Assembly (NCBI GenBank): GCA_035691065.1
Contig: DASSJT010000116.1
Coordinates: 1 to 10,863, forward strand
Source of the DNA: DASSJT01 sp035691065
GTDB taxonomy: Bacteria > Actinomycetota > Actinomycetes > Actinomycetales > Dermatophilaceae
Direction: 5' to 3'
Length of the DNA: 10,863 nt
The notes below the pieces were generated by a model that was not told the DNA's origin, did not search any database, and worked only from the letters and a program-made list of their open reading frames with translations. The translations under genes and the position numbers were made by a program. Below, piece after piece: positions 1 through 5,483 of the stretch (positions within the stretch are counted from its first letter, which is position 1; every line of letters starts with the position of its first letter).

Positions 1-2
1 AC

Positions 3-146
3 GCCCGGCACTACACCACCGAAGCCGAACGCCGAGCATCCCTGCCCGCTTGGCTCCACGCCTACAATCACCACCGGCCCCACTCAGCCTGCGGGAACCA
101 GCCACCCTTCAGCCGATTGACCAACCTGTCCGGTCAGTACATCTAG
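3..146 (+). CDS. IS481-family transposase, C-terminal 47 residues (5' part outside window)
   Basis: Reading frame 3 is open from the left edge to a TAG at 144-146. The peptide contains AWLHAYNHHRPHSACGNQPP and ends in SRLTNLSGQYI. This is the C-terminal end of the DDE integrase core of IS481-type transposases: the W-x-x-x-YN-x-x-RPH block, then a 'G-x-x-P-x-x-R-x-x-N-x-x-GQY' tail. The catalytic residues would lie to the left, so whether the gene is complete cannot be judged here. Its stop overlaps the stop of the convergent hpf gene by 4 nt (143-146). No IS481-like terminal inverted repeat is evident between the stop and hpf, so the right end of the element may be lost or lie inside hpf's 3' end. 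The family call rests on remembered family motifs. Confidence 0.75.
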   Translation, partial: ARHYTTEAERRASLPAWLHAYNHHRPHSACGNQPPFSRLTNLSGQYI

Positions 147-865
147 ACCGCCACGTCCTCTACCTCGACGTCCTCGCTCCCCGCGGCGCTCCCCGCGGCC
201 TGGCCGACCTCGAGCCGGATCACACCGTAGGACCAGCCCCGGCGCCGGTAGACCACGCTCGGGCTGTTGGTCTCGCTGTCGAAGTAGAGGAAGAAGTCGT
301 GGCCGACCAGCTCCATCTCCCGCAGGGCCTCGTCCAGGGTCATGGGGGTGCTGGAGTGGACCTTCTCCCGCACCTCGATGGGCGAGTCGCCCATGATCCC
401 GAACAGGTCCAGCTCCCCAGGCGGCCGCTGGCCGTTGGAGCTCGGTGCCGCCACACCCGCGGACACTCCGCCAGCAGCACTGGCCGAAGCGTTGTCGTTC
501 AAGCTCTCGTCCATCACGCGGCTCGTGGCCTGGTGAACCGACTCCGGCGAACGGCGGCCTCGGTGGACCTTCCGTTTGTCGTGAGCTCGGCGCAGGCGCT
601 CCAGGAGCTTGTCCATGGCCAGGTCGAGGGCCGCGTACTTGTCCTCCTGACACGACTCGGCGCGGATCACAGGGCCCTTGACGTGGCAGGTGATCTCGAC
701 GCGCTCGCCGGCCTTGGACTGGCGGCGGTTGGGCTCATGGCTGACGACGACTTCGACGCGCTGCACACGGGGCGCCAGCAGGGGCACCTTGGAGAGCTTG
801 TCCTCGATGTGGGCGCGGAAGCGGTCAGAAACCTGGGTGTGGCGTCCGGTGACGGCAATCTCCAC
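143..865 (-). CDS. hpf: Ribosome hibernation promoting factor, long form (HPF/RaiA family)
   Basis: The protein of 240 residues binds the 30S subunit in stationary phase and, in its long form, dimerises 70S ribosomes into inactive 100S particles in the cytoplasm. Residues 1-102 are the S30AE/RaiA domain (start MEIAVTGRHTQVSDRFRAHI, with the basic end LERLRRAHDKRKVHRG). Residues 103-160 are a low-complexity linker. Residues 163-220 form the C-terminal dimerisation domain (VREKVHSSTPMTLDEALREM, then YRRRGWSYGVIRLEV). The last 20 residues are a small/acidic tail ending EDVEVEDVAV. The start is GTG at 863-865, with a strong AGGAGG (minus strand, 871-876) 5 nt upstream. ComF lies upstream on the same strand across a 260-nt gap, so hpf may have its own promoter. 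In many actinobacteria comF, hpf and secA are neighbours; here the transposase end lies where secA would be expected. Confidence 0.95.
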   Translation of the reverse strand: MEIAVTGRHTQVSDRFRAHIEDKLSKVPLLAPRVQRVEVVVSHEPNRRQSKAGERVEITCHVKGPVIRAESCQEDKYAALDLAMDKLLERLRRAHDKRKVHRGRRSPESVHQATSRVMDESLNDNASASAAGGVSAGVAAPSSNGQRPPGELDLFGIMGDSPIEVREKVHSSTPMTLDEALREMELVGHDFFLYFDSETNSPSVVYRRRGWSYGVIRLEVGQAAGSAAGSEDVEVEDVAV

Positions 866-1125
866 TGGGTCCTCCTCGGGAGAGCTTGGGGTTCATGAGT
901 CCGGGCCTGTCGGGGCCCTGCTCAACCGCGGCACCACCCCCTCAACGGAGGCGCGAAGGGGCACGGCAAGACGTGTTCTGTGGTGTAGGCCCGCCGCCGA
1001 CGCCGGGGGCAGTTGAGGGAACCGCCCGGCTGTGGGACCGCCTTGGCTGCGGTGACAGCGAGGGCCATACACCGACGTTAGACCACCTTCGCCGGAAGCG
1101 ACACTGCTGCTCCCTGGGAAAGGAC
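866..1125. other. Gap between comF and hpf, no gene seen
   Basis: These 260 nt hold no convincing reading frame with a ribosome site. The hpf promoter is expected here because HPF genes are usually stress- or growth-phase-controlled. Reading the minus strand, I found only weak -10-like hexamers (TAACGT and TATGGC around 1060-1081) without matching -35 elements, so no promoter is called. The AGGAGG of hpf is at 871-876. Confidence 0.5.
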
Positions 1126-1134
1126 CTAGGTCCT
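1121..1134. repeat. 14-bp perfect palindrome over the comF stop codon
   Basis: AGGACCTAGGTCCT is identical on both strands, and the comF TAG (minus strand, 1126-1128) lies inside it. It has no loop and no following T-run, so it is not a good intrinsic terminator. A 14-bp palindrome is not very rare in 10.9 kb. Confidence 0.6.
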
Positions 1135-1788
1135 CCTGTGAGCTCGGCGAGCGGTCGCGCACACCGTCGCGGCAGCCACGTGGAGGGCTCCAGCAGCCCT
1201 CAGAGCACGTGCTGCCTCGGCCAGCGTGGCCCCGGTCGTGAGCACGTCGTCGAGCACGACGCAGCAGGCGCCAGACACCCCCACCTGCCACGCGCGAGAC
1301 ACCTCCATCGCCCCCTCGAGGTTCGCCGCACGCGCTGCGGCGCCGAGCCCGGCCTGGTCGAGCACGCGGCGCCGCAGCCGAAGCGCATCAGCCAGGACGA
1401 CCTCCGAACGGCCGAACCCGCGCACGGCTCGCCGCGCGACCGCTCGCAGGGGCGCGTCCCCGCGACGCCGGCGGGCCGCCCTCGACGAGGGGGTCGGCAC
1501 CACCAGCACGGGTCCCAGCCGGCTCGCCAAGCAGTGGCGGTATGCCGGGTGGCCGGCCAGGGCGGCCGTGAGCGCCGCACCAGCGAGGTCGGCGAGGACC
1601 GGCGCAAGGTCTCGGCGGTCGTCGTCCTTGTAGGCCGCGAGGGCACGAGCCAGCGCACCGGCATACGCACCAGAGGCGACGCAGTCCGGCATACCCGCTG
1701 GCGAGGGGTCTGGACGCACCCATCGCGGGGCGTCGAAGCACCGTTCGGCCACGTCGGCGGCGCAGCCGCCGCACAGCGGCGCCGACAC
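1126..1788 (-). CDS. comF: ComF-family phosphoribosyltransferase-like protein
   Basis: The family has a type I phosphoribosyltransferase fold. ComF of naturally competent bacteria helps handle incoming single-stranded DNA in the cytoplasm, but many homologues have no proven role. Counting from the GTG at 1786-1788 (220 residues), the PRPP loop VVLDDVLTTGATL is at 177-189, with the DD pair and TTG intact. The strand VLVVPTPSSRAARRRRG at 94-110 and the helix after it are typical of ComF. The GTG start leaves only LCGGC of the usual N-terminal Cys4 finger. The other half, SCAVCG, is encoded just upstream in the same open frame, so the true N-terminus is probably longer (see 1789-1863). An arginine-rich C-terminus ends at TAG inside a palindrome. 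Identity as ComF is firm; a role in competence is inference. Confidence 0.88.
   Translation of the reverse strand: MSAPLCGGCAADVAERCFDAPRWVRPDPSPAGMPDCVASGAYAGALARALAAYKDDDRRDLAPVLADLAGAALTAALAGHPAYRHCLASRLGPVLVVPTPSSRAARRRRGDAPLRAVARRAVRGFGRSEVVLADALRLRRRVLDQAGLGAAARAANLEGAMEVSRAWQVGVSGACCVVLDDVLTTGATLAEAARALRAAGALHVAAATVCATARRAHRRT
1539..1548 (+). repeat. GGTATGCCGG motif copy 1 in comF
   Basis: Exact ten-base copy, antisense to comF. The gene reads it as P-A-Y-R (CCG-GCA-TAC-C). A weaker copy, GGCATACG, lies at 1660-1667. Confidence 0.6.
1686..1695 (-). repeat. GGTATGCCGG motif copy 2 in comF
   Basis: Exact ten-base copy on the minus strand, in the sense direction of comF, read as G-M-P-D (GGT-ATG-CCG-G). 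It lies 137 nt from copy 1 and in inverted orientation to it. Confidence 0.6.
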
Positions 1789-1863
1789 GTCCCCGCAGAC
1801 CGCGCACGAGCCGGGCAGGGCGAGGTCGGCGAGGGCGGAGAGTGCGTCACGAAGGGCTCGTAT
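1789..1863 (-). other. Probable N-terminal extension of ComF lacking a standard start codon
   Basis: The comF frame stays open upstream of the GTG to an in-frame TGA at 1909-1911. It encodes RALRDALSALADLALPGSCA followed by VCGD, which matches the amphipathic helix plus first CxxC of ComF proteins and gives a C-x2-C-x7-C-x2-C finger. No ATG, GTG or TTG exists in this frame between 1789 and 1908. An ATA stands at 1861-1863, just before RALRDAL, with AGGGAGG (minus strand) 8 nt upstream of it. A CTG at 1816-1818 is the other option, but it would lose the helix and has no purine-rich site. Either a rare start codon is used, or this copy has lost its ATG and makes a shortened protein. Confidence 0.55.
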
Positions 1864-1892
1864 GGAGGCAGCCTCCCTGCTCCTCGGGAGGC
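1864..1892. promoter_or_regulatory. Overlapping alternative hairpins upstream of comF
   Basis: GGAGGC (1864-1869) can pair with GCCTCC (1871-1876). Alternatively, GCCTCCC (1871-1877) can pair with GGGAGGC (1886-1892) across an 8-nt loop. The two stems share the middle arm, so they exclude each other. On the minus strand this is the comF leader, and the arms contain the AGGGAGG that would serve the ATA start, so folding could mask the ribosome site. No T-run follows, so it is not an evident terminator. Function is inferred only. Confidence 0.4.
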
Positions 1893-2082
1893 AGCGCGGC
1901 GCAGGATCTCATACTGTGGATATCTGAACGCCGGGGTGGCAGGGTGTGGAGGGTCACAAACCTGTCAATCCTTGGCGTTCTGGCACGTCGGCAGGGCGTT
2001 CGACGGCACCATGTACTAGGCCTCGGGCGACCGGGGGACCGTGACCGTGTCCGGTGACGGCGTCGAGAGCAAAGGCGGGAGC
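1893..2082. other. Intergenic region between divergent comF and histidine kinase genes
   Basis: Promoters for both directions should lie here. The only good -35 hexamer is TTGACA on the minus strand at 1963-1968, but no -10 element sits 16-19 nt from it. On the + strand, TGTACTAGG near 2012-2020 is weakly -10-like with no partner. Nothing else is recognised. A 21-codon minus-strand frame starting at ATG 1910-1912 and ending at 1847 lacks a ribosome site. Confidence 0.45.
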
Positions 2083-3696
2083 ATGCGCTGGATCCCCAGG
2101 GTGCCCACGGCTGTGAGGCTGCGGGTCGCGCTTGGCGTCAGCTGTCTCCTGTTGGGGTTCGTCGCGGGCTCTGGGCTGGAGCTCCTGCCATGGATCCTGC
2201 TCGTGCTCACCCTGGACATCAGCGCGTTCACCATCCTGGGCTTGGTCAAGACGTCGTCCAGGGCGCGTGAGAACCAAGGCATGATCCTGCTGTGCATCGC
2301 CGCGGTGTGCGCCGGGCTGGCGCTCGTCGCGGGGCCGATCTCGTTGGTGCTCTTGCTGATTCCTGCCTACCATGCCGGCGAACGCCTGGGCCACAACGGC
2401 ACGGCGGCGGTGATCGTGTCGGGCTTCGTGGGCGCGTTCTTCGTGGCCGGGTGGGACGGCGACCTGTCGCGGTCGGAGGCCGCTGACGTCGGCCAATGGT
2501 CGGCGACGGCGATGGCGCTGGGCATCCTCGGGACGTGGGCGTCGTCGCTGCGCGAGGACGGCCAACCTCGGTCGGCGGCCCTCGCGGCGGAGGCCTCAGC
2601 GCTGCTGCGTCGGCTCCACGACCTGTCCGACGCCCTGGACACCGGCTTCGACCCGCCGGCCACCGCAGAGCAGACCCTGGCCGATTTCGAGACCCGGGTG
2701 CCGGTCGAGCGATCGGCCATCCTCGTCGGCGCGGGTGGCGACCAGGCGATCCCGGTTGGCCTCAGGGGCACCAAGCGGGTCCCGTGGCCTGAGCCCAATG
2801 CCCGGGGCAGCCTGCTGGAGCCGGCCTGGGACCACGGCAGCCAGGTGGCGGAGACGTGGCTGGACCCGGCGGGTGGGGCGCGGTCGGTGCTGGCGGTGGC
2901 CCTGGAGAACGTGCACGGGCAGCGGATCGGCCTGCTGGTCGCCGACCGGTCGGCCCGTGAGCCTTTCACAGACATGGACATGGAGGCGGCGCAGGAGGTC
3001 GCCGTCGCGCACAGCCCGTTCCTGGACGCCGGTCTCGTGTTCGACTCGCTGCGGGTCAAGGCCGGCCTCGAGGAGCGGGAGCGCCTCGCCCGCGAGATGC
3101 ACGACGGCATCGCGCAGGAGCTCGCGGCACTGGGCTTCGAGATCGATGCCGTGCGGATGTCGGCGCGGGCGGCGGCTTCGCCGCTGGCCGACGACGTGGA
3201 GCGGCTCCGGGCCTCCCTGGGCACCGCGCTCTCGACGCTGCGGCTGCAGATCTCCGACCTGCGCATGGCCGGCCGGGTCGACAGCAGCCTCGGCGCCATC
3301 CTCAGCTCGAGGCTCCAGCTCTTCGGCGCCTCAACCGGATTCACCACGACGATGGAGCTCAGCGAGACCGGCTTCCGCCTTCCCGCCCACCTCGAGGTCA
3401 TGCTCTACCGCGTGGTCCTCGAGGTCCTTTCCGACGCCCGTCGCTCGCCCGGCACGACCTTCGTGCGGGTCTCGGTGCACATCGCCGCGCCGACCGCCTT
3501 CGTCGAGGTGGTCTACGACGGCACCAGCAGCCTCCGACAGCTCGACTTCGCCGACCACCCGCTCATCCAGCACGGCGGCGAGCTCCTCATCCAGCCCCAC
3601 CCGGCTGGGCGGGGCACCAGGTTCCACGCACGAGTGCACATGACCGACGACCTGCCGATCCAGGTCGGCGAACACAGAATGGTGAGCCGCGCATGA
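2083..3696 (+). CDS. Membrane sensor histidine kinase (HisKA_3/NarL-partner type) with degenerate ATP-binding domain
   Basis: Counting from ATG 2083 (537 residues), residues 12-155 form about five hydrophobic segments. Residues 190-318 look like a GAF-type sensory domain. Residues 329-400 are the HisKA_3 dimerisation helices, with the phospho-acceptor in REMHDGIAQELAALG (His340, followed by D341 and Q345 of the H-D-x-x-x-Q motif). Residues 434-520 are in the place of the HATPase domain but are unusual: the N box reads EVLSDARRSP (Asp451 where Asn is expected, no His), the G1 box reads YDGTSS, and no G2 box is seen. ATG 2083 is preceded by AAAGG at 7 nt. GTG at 2041 or 2047 (GGGGGA at 2033-2038) would add 14 or 12 residues and cannot be excluded. 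The 3' end overlaps the response regulator by ATGA, so the two are surely a pair. The signal sensed is unknown. Confidence 0.85.
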   Translation: MRWIPRVPTAVRLRVALGVSCLLLGFVAGSGLELLPWILLVLTLDISAFTILGLVKTSSRARENQGMILLCIAAVCAGLALVAGPISLVLLLIPAYHAGERLGHNGTAAVIVSGFVGAFFVAGWDGDLSRSEAADVGQWSATAMALGILGTWASSLREDGQPRSAALAAEASALLRRLHDLSDALDTGFDPPATAEQTLADFETRVPVERSAILVGAGGDQAIPVGLRGTKRVPWPEPNARGSLLEPAWDHGSQVAETWLDPAGGARSVLAVALENVHGQRIGLLVADRSAREPFTDMDMEAAQEVAVAHSPFLDAGLVFDSLRVKAGLEERERLAREMHDGIAQELAALGFEIDAVRMSARAAASPLADDVERLRASLGTALSTLRLQISDLRMAGRVDSSLGAILSSRLQLFGASTGFTTTMELSETGFRLPAHLEVMLYRVVLEVLSDARRSPGTTFVRVSVHIAAPTAFVEVVYDGTSSLRQLDFADHPLIQHGGELLIQPHPAGRGTRFHARVHMTDDLPIQVGEHRMVSRA

Positions 3697-4340
3697 CCAT
3701 CAACGTCATCCTTGTCGACGACCACACCCTGGTCCGCGAGGCCATCGCCCGCATGGTCGAGACCGATCCGGAGCTCAACGTCGTCGGACAGGCGGGCTCG
3801 CTCACCGAGGCCCGGACCCTGCTCGCCGACGTGCCGGCCCACGTGCTGATCGTCGACGTCTCGCTGCCCGACGGCAACGGCCTCAACCTCGTGCGTGCGG
3901 TGCGCGGCGCCTCCAACCGCATGGGCATCGTGGTGCTCACCATGCACGGCGACGACGAGACGCTGCTGGAGGCGCTGGACGCCGGGGCCTCGGCGCTGGT
4001 GCCCAAGAGCGCGCATGCCGACGAGGTGCTGAAGGCGGTGCACCGGGCCTTCCAGTCGCCCACGGCGTTCTCCGCAGAAGGGCTGGCCGACGCCCTGCGG
4101 CGCCGTGACACCAGCACCCGGCCGAACCTGACCGTGCGCGAGCACGAGGTGCTCCAGCGCCTCGCCGCCGGCGACTCGATCGCCTCGGTGGCGAAGTCGC
4201 TCTACATGAGCGAGTCGACGGTCAAGACGCATGTGTCGAAGGTCTACGACAAGCTCGGCGTCCACAACCGGGCCGGGGCCGTGATGGCCGCGGTGCGGCT
4301 GGGGCTGGTGCGCACCGAGCAGGTGGCCGAGCGCAGCTGA
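3693..4340 (+). CDS. NarL/LuxR-family response regulator transcription factor
   Basis: The protein of 215 residues has a receiver domain at 1-120. Visible landmarks are the acidic pair D9-D10 (ILVDDHTLV), the phospho-acceptor D55 (LIVDVSLPDGNG), T83 (VLTMHG) and K105 (LVPKSA). A GerE/LuxR helix-turn-helix follows at about 146-205 (LTVREHEVLQRLAAG, then STVKTHVSKVYDKLGVHNRA). All residues needed for phosphorylation-dependent DNA binding are present. The ATG overlaps the TGA of the kinase gene (ATGA), which implies coupled translation and a cognate pair. The gene faces the Tad operon tail to tail, so control of pilus genes is a fair guess, but no binding site was identified. Confidence 0.95.
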   Translation: MTINVILVDDHTLVREAIARMVETDPELNVVGQAGSLTEARTLLADVPAHVLIVDVSLPDGNGLNLVRAVRGASNRMGIVVLTMHGDDETLLEALDAGASALVPKSAHADEVLKAVHRAFQSPTAFSAEGLADALRRRDTSTRPNLTVREHEVLQRLAAGDSIASVAKSLYMSESTVKTHVSKVYDKLGVHNRAGAVMAAVRLGLVRTEQVAERS

Positions 4341-4359
4341 GGCTGCTGGACTGGCCTGC

Positions 4360-4369
4360 GGTATGCCGG
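4360..4369 (+). repeat. GGTATGCCGG motif, intergenic copy
   Basis: Exact copy in the 61-nt gap between the response regulator stop and the 51-residue protein's stop. It touches the hairpin at 4371-4388. Confidence 0.6.
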
Positions 4370-4370
4370 A

Positions 4371-4388
4371 GGGCCGGCTCTTCGGCCC
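4371..4388. terminator. Hairpin between convergent genes, possible bidirectional terminator
   Basis: GGGCCG (4371-4376) pairs with CGGCCC (4383-4388) around GCTCTT, making a 6-bp all-G/C stem. It lies 30 nt past the response regulator stop and 13 nt past the stop of the minus-strand small gene. There is no T-run on either side, which is common in high-GC actinobacteria. A competing stem, GCCGG/CCGGC, lies just to its left. Confidence 0.45.
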
Positions 4389-4401
4389 GACGCTGCCGCC
4401 T

Positions 4402-4557
4402 TTAGCGGCGGACCAGCAGCACGATGAGCTCGACGAGGAGAATCAGGGCGAACAGCACGGCCGTCAGGGCGAGCATCCTCTGGTCGCGCTTGCTGCGCCT
4501 GCTGCGCTTGCCGCCGTTGTCGGCGATTGGAGCCTCCCGGGCCACTCGGTTTGCCAT
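4402..4557 (-). CDS. Small single-pass membrane protein at the end of the tad operon (51 aa)
   Basis: ATG at 4555-4557 starts 3 nt after the tadC TAA and runs to TAA at 4402-4404. The first 27 residues are polar and strongly basic (GKRSRRSKRDQR at about 16-27). Residues 28-49 are one hydrophobic helix (MLALTAVLFALILLVELIVL), ending in RR just before the stop. The basic side should stay in the cytoplasm, so the C-terminus would just reach the outer face. It has no pilin-type prepilin cleavage motif followed by an E+5, so it is not an obvious Flp pilin or TadE/TadF pseudopilin. There is no clear Shine-Dalgarno site beyond AGAG, and translation probably depends on coupling to tadC. I do not recognise a family. 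Its close spacing and coherent membrane topology argue that it is a real gene. Confidence 0.65.
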   Translation of the reverse strand: MANRVAREAPIADNGGKRSRRSKRDQRMLALTAVLFALILLVELIVLLVRR

Positions 4558-4560
4558 CTC

Positions 4561-5481
4561 TTAGAGCTTGCTGAAGGTCTCGATCATCCGGATCGCACCC
4601 GGGCCGATGATAACGATGAACATTGCCGGGAAGATGCAGAGCAGCATCGGGAAGATGATCTTGACCGGCACCTTCTGGGCCTTCTCCTCGGCGCGCTGCC
4701 GGCGGACAACCCGCATCTCCTTGGACTGCTCGCGCAGGACGTTGGCGATCGGAAGACCCAGGCGGTCAGCCTGCACGAGGGCGCTGACGAAGTTCTTCAC
4801 CTCGGGCGCTGTGGTGCGATCGCCAAGCGAAGCGAACGCGTCACCCCGGGACTTGCCGATCTGGATCTCGGAGAGCACCCGGGCGAACTCCCCCGCGATG
4901 GGGCCGGTCACCGAGCGCGCCACCTGGAGCAGCGCGCCGTCGAAGCCCTGACCCGCCTCGACACAGACGGTCAGCATGTCGAGGGCATCCGACATCCCCT
5001 TGCGCATCTCCTGCTGGCGCTTGAGGCCCGCGTTGTAGGCCAGCAGGTCGGGGAGAAAAAAGAGGGCGACGCCGCCCACGATGGCATAGAGGATTCCGCG
5101 CGCCGCGAGGCCGCCGAGCAGGAGGCCCACAACGGCGCCGACGATGAGACCACTCCCCTTGGCGCCCATCACCCGTTCGGGCGTCCACGTGCCCGGGTTG
5201 CCCGCTCGGTCGAGCAATCTCGCGAGGCGCTCCTGTGTGCCCCTGGGGGATAGTCGGGCTGCGAGCGCCCGCGTGCGTTCGAAGAGCGGGATGATGAGCC
5301 GGTCCATGGCCGGCAGGTCCTGCCGAGCCACCTCCCTGGAGTGCACCGACTGCTCGATGAGCGCCAGGGATCGGGCGACACCCGTGGGCTGGTTGGAGCC
5401 CATGGCGAGGCTCAGGACGATCGTCATGATCGCGACAGCGATCGCGCCCAGTCCCACGTACAGAAGAAACTGAGGTCCCAT
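4561..5481 (-). CDS. tadC: TadC-like inner-membrane platform protein (type II secretion system F family)
   Basis: The protein of 306 residues is the partner of TadB in the cytoplasmic-membrane platform that the CpaF motor acts on to extend and retract the pilus. Residues 5-27 are a first membrane helix, 109-145 hold two more, and 271-293 hold the last. The T2SSF domain at about 165-290 shows SDALDMLTVCVEAGQGFDGA, EIQIGKSRGDAFASLGDRT and FVSALVQADRLGLPIANVLR, the typical core. The start ATG 5479-5481 is preceded by GGAGG 7 nt upstream, inside the last codons of the preceding gene, whose TAG ends 2 nt before this ATG. The same frame stays open to 6177, but that stretch is an antisense-phase shadow of the upstream gene and is not part of tadC. 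Confidence 0.93.
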   Translation of the reverse strand: MGPQFLLYVGLGAIAVAIMTIVLSLAMGSNQPTGVARSLALIEQSVHSREVARQDLPAMDRLIIPLFERTRALAARLSPRGTQERLARLLDRAGNPGTWTPERVMGAKGSGLIVGAVVGLLLGGLAARGILYAIVGGVALFFLPDLLAYNAGLKRQQEMRKGMSDALDMLTVCVEAGQGFDGALLQVARSVTGPIAGEFARVLSEIQIGKSRGDAFASLGDRTTAPEVKNFVSALVQADRLGLPIANVLREQSKEMRVVRRQRAEEKAQKVPVKIIFPMLLCIFPAMFIVIIGPGAIRMIETFSKL

Positions 5482-5483
5482 GT

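Noticed and set aside
50..1016. Long + strand open frames opposite hpf (for example 50-898)
   Set aside because: They are antisense to a well-recognised HPF gene, show no domain features and arise from the high GC content.
1847..1912. 21-codon minus-strand frame upstream of comF as a leader peptide
   Set aside because: It has an ATG but no ribosome site, and no regulatory codon pattern is seen. It ends in a different frame from ComF.
1963..1968. Perfect TTGACA on the minus strand upstream of comF
   Set aside because: No -10-like hexamer is found 16-19 nt downstream, so it is not called a promoter.
886..2019. 377-codon + strand frame across the comF-hpf gap
   Set aside because: It is antisense to ComF, rich in Arg/Gly/Pro, and has no ribosome site or recognisable domain.
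2735..3643. 302-codon + strand frame inside the kinase gene
   Set aside because: It is almost entirely Arg/Ser/Trp/Pro, a frame-shifted shadow of the kinase.
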